Assembly (NCBI RefSeq): GCF_015712165.1 | Contig: NZ_JADPZX010000001.1 | Span: 6,274,001 to 6,338,000 of the forward strand | Length of the DNA: 64,000 nucleotides | Direction: 5' to 3' | Source: Streptomyces spinoverrucosus | GTDB taxonomy: Bacteria > Actinomycetota > Actinomycetes > Streptomycetales > Streptomycetaceae | Program-made: the position numbers and the translations under genes | Notes under the pieces: model-generated | What the model was told of the DNA's origin: nothing | The model's database searches: none | What the model saw: only the letters and a program-made list of their open reading frames with translations | In this document: positions 25,289 to 32,377 of the stretch, in pieces | Position numbering within the stretch: the first letter of the stretch is position 1 | How the letters are laid out: each line of letters starts with the position of its first letter

Positions 25289-25336
25289 CGACCTCGGCCA
25301 CGGCGAACCAGCCATGGTCCGCCGTGGCCGAGGTCG
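25289..25336. terminator. Very strong bidirectional hairpin
   Basis: CGACCTCGGCCACGGCG (25289-25305) pairs perfectly over 17 bp with 25320-25336. The 14-base loop can itself form ACCA/TGGT. It is placed to terminate both the GH95 transcript (plus) and the dienelactone hydrolase transcript (minus). Confidence 0.75.
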
Positions 25337-25375
25337 CTGATGAACTGCGGAGTTTTGGGGCACCCTGAGGTGGGG

Positions 25376-26125
25376 TCAGGCCTTGGACGTCTGCTTGAGG
25401 TGGGTGTCGAAGAAGGCCTCAATGCGTAGCCATGCGTCAACAGAGGCTTCTGGGACAGGTCCGAACCCGGCGACGCGGTACAGCGGGTGCAGCAGGCGCG
25501 GGCCGAATTGTTCGTCGTTGAGGAAGGCGTGGCCTGCCTGTGGGTACTCCTTCACGTCGTGTACGACGCCGAGCCTGTCGAGGGCGGAGTCGAGCTTTGC
25601 CGCCGCCCCCTTGAGCGGTCGATCGCGGCCCCCGTAGCTGGCGACGATGGGGCAGGCGCCGGCCAGGGCCTGGTCCATGTCCTTGGGGAGCTGGCCGTAG
25701 TTGGCGGACGCGGCGTCGAAGATGCCGCTGCCTGCCGCCATGAGGGCGAAGGACCCACCCATGCAGAAACCGATGATCCCGACCGCGCCCGTGCAGTCGG
25801 GGTCATCGACGAGGTAGGTTCTCGCGGCGGCGATGTCCTGGTAGGCGCGGCCGTGGCCGGACAGCGCGGCCCGCATGGTGGGTATCAGGCAGCGGCGTGC
25901 GCCTCCGTCCGTGTACAGGTCGGGCATGAGGGTCAGATATCCGGCGCTTGCGAGCCGCCGTGCCTGTCGGAGCATCTCGTCATTGGCACCCATGACCTCG
26001 TGCGCGACCACGACACCGGGCCATGGGCCAGGTCCGTCCGGCCGGACGAGATGCCCGGTCAGCCGCTTGGAACCGCCGACCGGGGCGCTGAGGTGGGTCA
26101 GGGTGACGGAAACGGGATCTGGCAC
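25376..26125 (-). CDS. Dienelactone hydrolase family protein
   Basis: A 249-residue alpha/beta hydrolase of the dienelactone hydrolase family. The strand VVVAHEVMGANDEMLRQARR carries the conserved Glu. The nucleophile elbow is GFCMGG (Cys), the Asp region is YGGRDRPL and the late His is in AGHAFLND: the Cys-Asp-His triad typical of DLH rather than serine esterases. Classic DLH opens dienelactone to maleylacetate in chlorocatechol breakdown, but many homologues act on other lactones or esters. The GTG at 26125 has GGAGG 5 bases upstream and is preferred to the longer frame starting at 26353. It lies 287 bases behind the SDR gene of the P450 operon; whether it is co-transcribed is unclear. Confidence 0.85.
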   Translation of the reverse strand: MPDPVSVTLTHLSAPVGGSKRLTGHLVRPDGPGPWPGVVVAHEVMGANDEMLRQARRLASAGYLTLMPDLYTDGGARRCLIPTMRAALSGHGRAYQDIAAARTYLVDDPDCTGAVGIIGFCMGGSFALMAAGSGIFDAASANYGQLPKDMDQALAGACPIVASYGGRDRPLKGAAAKLDSALDRLGVVHDVKEYPQAGHAFLNDEQFGPRLLHPLYRVAGFGPVPEASVDAWLRIEAFFDTHLKQTSKA

Positions 26126-26412
26126 GGCATCCTCCGGACGACGACATGGGGTGGGGTGGTGTGGGTGAGGCTGATGGGTCACGTGGCAAGGGAAGGAACT
26201 GCGCCGAGTCATGGTGGATCCCCTCCCAGGCGCACCACAGCCCTGTGAAGAGTCCAGGACCGGGCGGGGTTCATACCTGGGCGGTGGTGACACCGTCTTA
26301 CATGTGCGAGTGCGCAAGATCGGCCATCTGCTTGTTGCTCTCTCTCCGGGCAACGGTGAAGGGGGTGGTCCCCATTGCGCAGATGCGAGGCGCCGGTCGC
26401 CCCACGGCTGGA

Positions 26413-27327
26413 TCAGGGGATGAGTCCGGCCTCCTCGATCAGAGAACCGGGGACGTGGTAGCCGTCCTGGTCGCGGATGCGGGCGATGTGCCTTCGCACG
26501 TCGTCCGCGGTGGCGAGAGGCTCGTCGGCGGCGACGTGCCAGCCCTCGGTGACCCCGATGAAGGCGCGGGCGTAGCGGCCGCGGGCGATGGAGAAGACCT
26601 CGTGGGTGTACGGGTTCTCCTCGCCGGCCAAGTAGGCGACCATCGCGGTGACCATCTCGGGCTCCGTGTGCGCCGGAGTGGTGGGTAGTGTCGCCATCAT
26701 GTCCGGGTTCATGTCCGCGCCCATCCGGCTCTGGGCCATCGGCAGAACGGTGTTGACCAGGATGCCGTGAGAGGCGCCCTCGAGGGCCACCACGTTGGCC
26801 AGGCCCAGGACGGCTCCTTTGGCCGCACCGTAGTTGGCCTGCTCGGGGTTGCCGAACACGCCGGAGGCGGAGGAGGTGAACACGATCCGCCCGTAGCCCT
26901 TGTCGCGCATCACGGCGAAGGCGGGCTGGGTGACATAGAAGGCACCCTTGACGTGTACGGCGAGCAACGCCTCGATCGAATCGGGGGTGAGCTCGGTGAA
27001 GGGGGCGTTGCGGATGTTGCCCGCGTTGTTGATCAGGATGTCCACGGTGCCGTAGGCGTCGAGCGCGGTCTGCACGATGGCCTTGCCGCCCTCGGGGGTG
27101 GCGACCGAGTCGTAGTTCGCGACGGCTTGGCCCCCCGCGGCGATGATTTCCTTGACGACTTGGTCGGCCATGGCGGTGCCGCCGCCGGTGCCCGCGATCG
27201 TGCCGCCCAGGTCGTTGACGACGACCTGGGCGCCGCGCGCGGCGAGGTCGAGGGCGTGGGTGCGACCCAGACCGCCGCCGGCGCCGGTCACGATGGCGAC
27301 CCTGCCCTCGAACGAGATTCCGTCCAC
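26413..27327 (-). CDS. SDR family oxidoreductase (MFE-2/HSD17B4-like)
   Basis: A 304-residue short-chain dehydrogenase with TGAGGGLGRTHALDLAARGA (about residues 14-33), VVNDLGG after strand 2, DILINNAGNIRNAPF, and the catalytic serine and YGAAKGAV. The insertion TIAGTGGGTAMADQVVKEI after strand 2 is characteristic of the (3R)-hydroxyacyl-CoA dehydrogenase domain of multifunctional enzyme 2. The substrate is thus plausibly a hydroxyacyl-CoA or a hydroxysteroid, though a P450 product is also possible given the neighbours. Start is GTG 27327. It is the next gene after the P450 on the same strand (119-base gap) and probably belongs to the TetR-FdR-P450-SDR unit. Confidence 0.85.
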   Translation of the reverse strand: MDGISFEGRVAIVTGAGGGLGRTHALDLAARGAQVVVNDLGGTIAGTGGGTAMADQVVKEIIAAGGQAVANYDSVATPEGGKAIVQTALDAYGTVDILINNAGNIRNAPFTELTPDSIEALLAVHVKGAFYVTQPAFAVMRDKGYGRIVFTSSASGVFGNPEQANYGAAKGAVLGLANVVALEGASHGILVNTVLPMAQSRMGADMNPDMMATLPTTPAHTEPEMVTAMVAYLAGEENPYTHEVFSIARGRYARAFIGVTEGWHVAADEPLATADDVRRHIARIRDQDGYHVPGSLIEEAGLIP

Positions 27328-27446
27328 TGTCAGATCACTTCCTTACTGTCGTCTGTTGCGGGCAGGCAGCCGCGGTCGCTCCCCGCCGATGACGCCGGAC
27401 GAGACGCAGCACCAGGCCTCACTCACGTGTGCCGCCGAGGGTCGGG

Positions 27447-28688
27447 TCAGGCCGGGCGGACGCCGTCCACGGTGATCCACAGGGCCGACGGGCCACGCAG
27501 GTCGGCCATCGGGCGGTAGGGCGGCGGGTCCTGCGACAAGCGAGGGTTGACCAGACGTCGAGTCAGCTCGCGGACCGCTATCTGGCCCTCCATGCGGCCG
27601 AGTCCGGCCCCGAAGCAGAAGTGGATGCCGGCGCCGAAGCTGAGGTGGCTGGTGTCGGGACGAGTGATGTCGAAGGTGTCCGGGTCGGGGAAGCGGCGCG
27701 GGTCCCGGTTCGCCGCGGCGAGGGCGAGGATGACCGTGGAACCCTTGGGGATGGTGCGGCCGCCGATGACGATGTCGTCGACCGCGACACGCGGTCGCAG
27801 GTGCACGGACGGCTCCAGGCGCAAGGTCTCCTCGATGGCACCGGCGGCGAGGGAGGGGTCGGCCTGGAGCCGGGCCAGCTGCTCGGGGTGCCGCAGCAGC
27901 AGGAGCATGCTGCTGCTGATGAGGTTGACGGTGGTCTCGTGGCCTCCGATGAAGAGCATCGTGGCGGTGCTGAGCAGTTCCGGCAGGCTCATCGGACCGC
28001 CCGGGCCGTCGTCGTGGATCATCCGGGACAGCATGTCCTGGCCCGGCTTCTCGCGCAGCCGCTCGATGTGGGCGACGAAATACTCGGCCAGTTCCTGCTG
28101 GGCATGGTTCCTGGCCGCGGCGGCCTCCTGGTCATGCGGATCGACCTGGAACTCCGGGCCGGTGGCCGACTCCTCGCCGAGAGGGCCGAGGATCTCGGCA
28201 TCTTCGGGCGGGACGCCCACGAGGTGGCAGGCCACGCGGACGGGGATCGGGTAGGAGAACTCCGAGACCAGGTCGAACTCGCTGCGCCCGGTCAGCTGGT
28301 CGATGTGGTCGCGGATCAGCTCTTCCACCATCGGCCGCAGACTTTCGACGAAGCCGGGGCGTGCGGGCGGGCCGAAGTGGCGCTGGGCCAGGCCGCGTAG
28401 CTGGTCGTGTGTGGGGTTGTCCCGCCCGAGGAACGTCGAAGCGGTACCGGGAGCCGGGGCGTTGATGCCGACCCGACTGTCCGGGGTGGCCTTACCGCGG
28501 TCGGCGGATATACGCGGGTCGCGCAGCAGCGCACTGACCTCGTCGTATCCGCTGACGACGCAGGTTCCGTCGTCCTGGACGGAGACCGGCTCTTTGCGCA
28601 GCTCGGCGTAGAGAGGCCAGGGGTGAGGGCGGCTGTCGGGGTGAAGAACCTGCTTGTACAAGGTGGACGCCATGGGGGTGCCACTCAC
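27447..28688 (-). CDS. Cytochrome P450 (bacterial class I)
   Basis: A 413-residue soluble P450 of normal bacterial length. The I-helix motif is MLFIGGHETTVNL, the K-helix ExxR is EETLR, and the heme-binding loop is FGAGIHFCFGAGLGRMEG with the thiolate cysteine. No membrane anchor is present. P450s insert oxygen into C-H or C=C bonds using two electrons from a ferredoxin; the gene directly upstream encodes a ferredoxin fused to its reductase, an obvious electron supply. The start is uncertain: GTG 28688 (MSGTPMAST) or ATG 28673, both with weak ribosome-binding sites. The substrate is unknown. No biosynthetic genes surround it, so degradation or detoxification seems more likely than antibiotic tailoring. 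Confidence 0.9.
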   Translation of the reverse strand: MSGTPMASTLYKQVLHPDSRPHPWPLYAELRKEPVSVQDDGTCVVSGYDEVSALLRDPRISADRGKATPDSRVGINAPAPGTASTFLGRDNPTHDQLRGLAQRHFGPPARPGFVESLRPMVEELIRDHIDQLTGRSEFDLVSEFSYPIPVRVACHLVGVPPEDAEILGPLGEESATGPEFQVDPHDQEAAAARNHAQQELAEYFVAHIERLREKPGQDMLSRMIHDDGPGGPMSLPELLSTATMLFIGGHETTVNLISSSMLLLLRHPEQLARLQADPSLAAGAIEETLRLEPSVHLRPRVAVDDIVIGGRTIPKGSTVILALAAANRDPRRFPDPDTFDITRPDTSHLSFGAGIHFCFGAGLGRMEGQIAVRELTRRLVNPRLSQDPPPYRPMADLRGPSALWITVDGVRPA

Positions 28689-28716
28689 TTTCGGTGTGGG
28701 GGAGAGGGGTGTGCGA

Positions 28717-30207
28717 TCAGCGGCCGACCGGCCGGAGTGTGCGGGACGTGTTCTCGTCGCAGGCGACGAACTCGGCCGGGAACGGCGCGCCTTGGCGGAC
28801 GAGCGATTCGTAGTAGGGCAGGTAGCGCCCGTTGTCGAAGGTGACCGCGGCGACGGTGCGGTTTTCGCGTCCGTACAACACGCTGAAGGAGCCCTGGCCG
28901 AGGGTTCCCTGGACCACCGCGATGCGGTCGGCGATGCCGGGGTGGCCGACGCCCTTGATGTTCACGCCGAACTGGCTGGACCAGAAGGCCGGCAGACCGG
29001 TGTGTGGGATCGGGGCCTGGCCGGGCCGGCGTGTGATGTTGTGGGCGACCGTGCGGGCCTGGGTCACGGCGTTGCCCCAGTGCTCCACCGACAGCCGCTG
29101 GTCCGGGAGGAGGGGATGCGGCGCGGCGGCGACATCGCCGACGACGTACACATCGGGCAGGGCCTGCTCGCCACGGCCGAGTGCGTGGCACTGGTCGTCG
29201 CAGTGCACCCCGCGGCTGTCCGTCCGTACGGCGGAGCCATTCAGCCACTCGACGTTGCGCTGTGCGCCGAGCGCGACGACGGCCAGGTCCGCGTCGACAG
29301 TGTCACCGTCCGACAGCACGATCTGCCGCAGCGCACCGGTCCCGTCCGCCACGAAGCGCTCGACGATGGTCCCCAGCCGCAGGTCCACGCCCTTGTTCCG
29401 GGCCAGGTCCGCCACCACGCCACCGATCACGCTTCCCAGCGGTCCCTGCAACGGCGTGGCTTGTGCCTCGACGAGTGTGACGTCGAGGCCGAGTTCGCGG
29501 CAGCCGGAGGCCAGTTCGCCCCCGAGGAAGCCGGCGCCGATGACGGCGACGCGACGGGGCGGACGCGCCAGGCGCCGCTGAAGTTCCTCGGCGTCGTCGC
29601 GGGTGCGGACGGTGAGGACACCGTCGATGTCGTCGGCGGCGCCGCCGGGGAACGGACGGGCCCGGGTGCCGGTGGCGATGACCAGGCTGTCGTAGCCGAC
29701 CGTGGCGTCGTCCGCCAGCCGGACCAGGCGGTGGTCGGTATCCAGCCCCGTCGCCGGGACACCCAGCAGGAAGCGTGCGTCCAGGGCCTGCGTGACCGGC
29801 AGTTCGAGGCGATCGGGCGGCAGCTTCTCGCTCACGCACGCCTTGGTCAGCGGAGGGCGGTCGTACGGACGATGGGGCTCATCACCGATGATGGTCAGCT
29901 GTCCGGAGAAGCCGGACTCGCGCAGCGCCTCGGCAGTCTTCAGCCCGGCGAGGGAGGCGCCGACGATGACAACGTGGCGGCCGTTCTCCCTGCTGGCCGT
30001 GGCGGGTTCGTCCGCGTCTTCCGTGCCGACGGTGATGGCGCGCACGGGGCAGGCCAGTGCGGCCCGGCGTACCGCGTCCCGCATCTCGTCGGGCGGGTTC
30101 GGTACGTAGGTCAGAGCCTCCAGGCCATGCAAGGTGAAGGCGTCGGGGGCGGCGAACACGCACTGTCCGTAACCCTCGCAGCGGTTCAGGTCGACACTGA
30201 TCTTCAC
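28717..30207 (-). CDS. Fused [3Fe-4S] ferredoxin / FAD-dependent ferredoxin reductase
   Basis: A 496-residue natural fusion. Residues 1-65 are a P450-type ferredoxin: Cys10 and Cys16 in RCEGYGQC and Cys53 in LACPV, with tyrosine at the place of the fourth cysteine, hence a [3Fe-4S] cluster. Residues about 77-496 are a ferredoxin-NAD(P)H reductase with FAD motif VVIVGASLAGLKTAEALRES, second dinucleotide motif VAVIGAGFLGGELASG and the late FAD motif DVYVVGDVAA. The fusion can carry electrons from NAD(P)H to the P450 encoded next (28-base gap). Its GTG start overlaps the TetR stop codon (GTGA at 30204-30207), so the regulator and the electron chain are translationally coupled. Confidence 0.9.
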   Translation of the reverse strand: MKISVDLNRCEGYGQCVFAAPDAFTLHGLEALTYVPNPPDEMRDAVRRAALACPVRAITVGTEDADEPATASRENGRHVVIVGASLAGLKTAEALRESGFSGQLTIIGDEPHRPYDRPPLTKACVSEKLPPDRLELPVTQALDARFLLGVPATGLDTDHRLVRLADDATVGYDSLVIATGTRARPFPGGAADDIDGVLTVRTRDDAEELQRRLARPPRRVAVIGAGFLGGELASGCRELGLDVTLVEAQATPLQGPLGSVIGGVVADLARNKGVDLRLGTIVERFVADGTGALRQIVLSDGDTVDADLAVVALGAQRNVEWLNGSAVRTDSRGVHCDDQCHALGRGEQALPDVYVVGDVAAAPHPLLPDQRLSVEHWGNAVTQARTVAHNITRRPGQAPIPHTGLPAFWSSQFGVNIKGVGHPGIADRIAVVQGTLGQGSFSVLYGRENRTVAAVTFDNGRYLPYYESLVRQGAPFPAEFVACDENTSRTLRPVGR

Positions 30208-30830
30208 TGGGCGTCCCCGCTCTGCCGGGACGTGAGCACCGGAAGCAGAATCCGGTCCACCAGGGACTCCACGAAGGCCGCATCGACCTGGCCGTCGGCG
30301 ACCAGGACCTGGTGCAGGATTGCGGCGCGTGTGAGATCCGCCGGCAGGACGGGATCCGCCCCTTCACCGACCTCGCCACGTTTCCTGGCACAGCCCAGGA
30401 CGGTCTTCGCCAGACGGGCGTGGTGCAGGCGGATCAGTTCCTTGGCCATGCGTCCGACACCGCCGTCGTCGGAGGCGGCGACCAGTAGACCGGAGAGATA
30501 CTTGGCCGGATGTTGCGCCTGCGCGCCGCCGTTCGGCGCCAAGTTGTGCAGCAGATCGCCGCGCAACGATCCGGTGGCGGTTACGTCAGCGGATTGGTTG
30601 ATGACCCGGTACGCAGCCCGGTGCAGAGCCGCGGTTAACAACTCGTCCTTGTCTCCCCAGCGGTGATGCATCGTTTTTGTGCTGGCCGTGGCCCGCTCGC
30701 ACACGGCGGTCAAGGTCAGCCGCTCGTAACCAACCTCGGCCAGCAGGTCCAGCGCGGCGTCGAGCAGCGCAATTTCGCGGTGGACGTCCATCGGGCGGCC
30801 TGGTGATGTGACTGAGGTCGGCATAGTCAT
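30204..30830 (-). CDS. TetR/AcrR family regulator heading the P450 operon
   Basis: A 208-residue regulator with DNA-binding domain EIALLDAALDLLAEVGYERL and VCERATASTKTMHHRWGDKDE (about residues 17-62) and the TetR_C-type effector domain (AAYRVINQSADVTATGSLRGDL). The ATG at 30830 has GGAG 6 bases upstream; a second ATG two codons later is less well placed. It is the first gene of TetR, ferredoxin/reductase, P450, SDR, so it probably represses its own operon. In its upstream gap (30831-31087) the heptamer ACATAAG occurs twice (30882-30888 and 30910-30916) on either side of GTTG/CAAC, a possible operator. The ligand is likely the P450 substrate. Confidence 0.8.
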   Translation of the reverse strand: MTMPTSVTSPGRPMDVHREIALLDAALDLLAEVGYERLTLTAVCERATASTKTMHHRWGDKDELLTAALHRAAYRVINQSADVTATGSLRGDLLHNLAPNGGAQAQHPAKYLSGLLVAASDDGGVGRMAKELIRLHHARLAKTVLGCARKRGEVGEGADPVLPADLTRAAILHQVLVADGQVDAAFVESLVDRILLPVLTSRQSGDAQ

Positions 30831-31024
30831 GGAAGGCTCCAGGGCATAGGGCGCGGCATGGTCTCTTTCCTGATTACTCGGACATAAGGTGAACAAAGTT
30901 GATCTCGCAACATAAGCGTCTCGCTGGAAGTGGTCACCGTGACGACTGTCGAGTCGGATGCGTTCTGCCGCTCAGCGGCTCATGATGTCGAGGCAGGGCA
31001 GGGAAGCCTCCCCCCGCTATAATC

Positions 31025-31064
31025 GGAAAGCGCGTTCCAGTTGACGATACGGTAAGGCCGTTCC
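31025..31064. promoter_or_regulatory. Two TetR-type operator boxes 26 bases apart
   Basis: GGAAAGCGCGTTCC (31025-31038) and GGTAAGGCCGTTCC (31051-31064) are near-palindromes lying just before the TetR gene at 31088. They share the form GGaAAGGcCgTTCC and the 26-base spacing with the boxes at 6497 and 6523. Candidate autoregulatory operators. Confidence 0.6.
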
Positions 31065-31087
31065 GGATGTCGAGTAAAGGTACCTCG

Positions 31088-31672
31088 ATGCGTTCTGACG
31101 CCCAGCGCAATCGCAAGCGCGTCCTGGAGGCGGCGATGGAGACGTTCGCCACCGAGGGCCTGTCAGTGCCCGTGGCCGCAATCGCCCGGCGGGCAGGGGT
31201 AGGCACCGGCGCCGTCGGTCGGCACTTCCCAATGAAGGATTTCCTGTACGAAGCGATCGTGCTTCACCTGGTCGGTGGCATCGTCGACAAGGCCCGGGAC
31301 CTCTCCGCAAAGAATGATCCGGGCAGCGCCTTCTTCCAGTTCCTGGTCCACATGGTCGAGCAAGCGGCGGTGAACCGCGGTCTTGCCGAGGCGATCTGCG
31401 GTGCCGGTTTCGATGTCGAGGAGGTCGCTTTCCGTCCCGAGCACAGCCTGGAGGCTGTGGAGAGCGAACTGCTGACGAGGGCTCAGCAGGCGGGTGCAGT
31501 ACGGCGGGACATCACTCGCGCCGATGTGAAAGCGCTCCTGGTCGGCTGCCTGGCCCGAGAGCGTCAGGGCTGCGACCCGGAAGCCCGGCAGCGCGTGATC
31601 GACGTGGTGTGCACCGGCCTGCGAGCCGAACCGGGCACACCAGTCTGCGACGACCGGGGGCTTGCCGGCTGA
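31088..31672 (+). CDS. TetR/AcrR family transcriptional regulator
   Basis: A 194-residue regulator with DNA-binding domain MRSDAQRNRKRVLEAAMETF and IARRAGVGTGAVGRHFPMKD (about residues 1-50), followed by a helical effector domain resembling the SbtR-type C-terminus (the SELLTRAQQAGAVRRDI region). The ATG at 31088 has AAAGG 7 bases upstream. A start at 31067 is also open but sits inside the second operator box. It is divergent from the P450 operon regulator, with 257 bases between. No intact target gene stands next to it on the plus strand, since the downstream stretch holds only a decayed gene, so it may control itself and distant genes. Confidence 0.8.
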   Translation: MRSDAQRNRKRVLEAAMETFATEGLSVPVAAIARRAGVGTGAVGRHFPMKDFLYEAIVLHLVGGIVDKARDLSAKNDPGSAFFQFLVHMVEQAAVNRGLAEAICGAGFDVEEVAFRPEHSLEAVESELLTRAQQAGAVRRDITRADVKALLVGCLARERQGCDPEARQRVIDVVCTGLRAEPGTPVCDDRGLAG

Positions 31673-32377
31673 GCGGGTCCTTCAGTGACTTGTTTCTACT
31701 TCTTGGACGGCACCGTCGGCATTCCCAGGAACGGCAGCCGCAGCGCACCGAAGGCCTCCGCCGGGACCGCGGTCTCGCAGGAGGAGCCGATGGGGCAGCC
31801 GCCGAGGAAGTGAGCCGTGAGGGGAGTCCCCATCAACTCGCCGACGTGCGACCCCGCGAACCCGTTGATCTCGGCCGCGATGGCCGACGCGACTCCGAAG
31901 CCTCCCCTGTCAGGTACACCCAGGCGCTCGTGGCGGGCATCGCTCACGCCACCCTGGAGATGCTCGAACCGCCCATCTCGCGGCCGAGGATCCACGGGCC
32001 CTGAGGGTGGTGCTCCAGGCCCGTCTGGACAGGGTCGACACCCGGGGCGCTTCAGGGGTTCCGCCGCTGGACTGAGCCGGTCGGCCTGGGCTCTGGCTCG
32101 GATCGGGAAGAGTGGAACATCAAGAGATCCGATGTATGGCGGGGTTCCTGAAGCTTGAGGGTGGCCTTCAAGGCTCGGCAAGCCTCCAGGAATCGCCTGT
32201 CTAGGGTGCTGTTTTGATTGAATCTCGTCTCAGCTATAGACGCGATCGCCTTCGTGCTCCTATAAATCCATCCGATGTCTCTTTTGGGGCGACGCGGAGG
32301 ACGGGGACGGCGCCGCCATGTCGGCGTCCCGCTGCTGACGTCCTGTCATCCCTCCCCTTGACACATGGAGCCGCACC
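31673..32377. promoter_or_regulatory. Promoter region of the GH29 fucosidase with two ACATCCGATGT-type boxes
   Basis: AGATCCGATGT (32125-32135, followed by ATGG) and CCATCCGATGT (32268-32278) each differ by one base from the palindrome seen before GH95. They lie 253 and 110 bases before the ATG of GH29, spaced 143 bases apart; the GH95 pair is 144 apart. The first part of the gap (31696-31935) holds a decayed oxidoreductase fragment on the minus strand. Confidence 0.6.
31696..31935 (-). pseudogene. GMC oxidoreductase (cholesterol oxidase-like) C-terminal remnant
   Basis: The minus-strand frame reads GELMGTPLTAHFLGGCPIGS, matching the C-terminal flavin/active-site region of GMC oxidoreductases (typically followed by a VVDPYHRVFGHPGL-type block). 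Instead it degenerates into ETAVPAEAFGALRLPFLGM and ends. The expected start and the first 400 or so residues are missing. A decayed fragment of about 80 codons. Confidence 0.5.

Larger units (their letters stand above)
24972..25375. other. Convergent gap between GH95 and dienelactone hydrolase genes
   Basis: Contains one doubtful small frame (25004-25204) and a very strong hairpin (25289-25336). Nothing else is seen. Confidence 0.6.

Noticed and set aside
27429..30666. Long plus-strand frames opposite P450 and ferredoxin-reductase genes
   Set aside because: Antisense of genes with intact catalytic motifs; no independent homology.
26413..30830. P450 unit as part of a natural-product gene cluster
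   Set aside because: No polyketide, peptide or terpene synthesis genes, carrier proteins or resistance genes are nearby.
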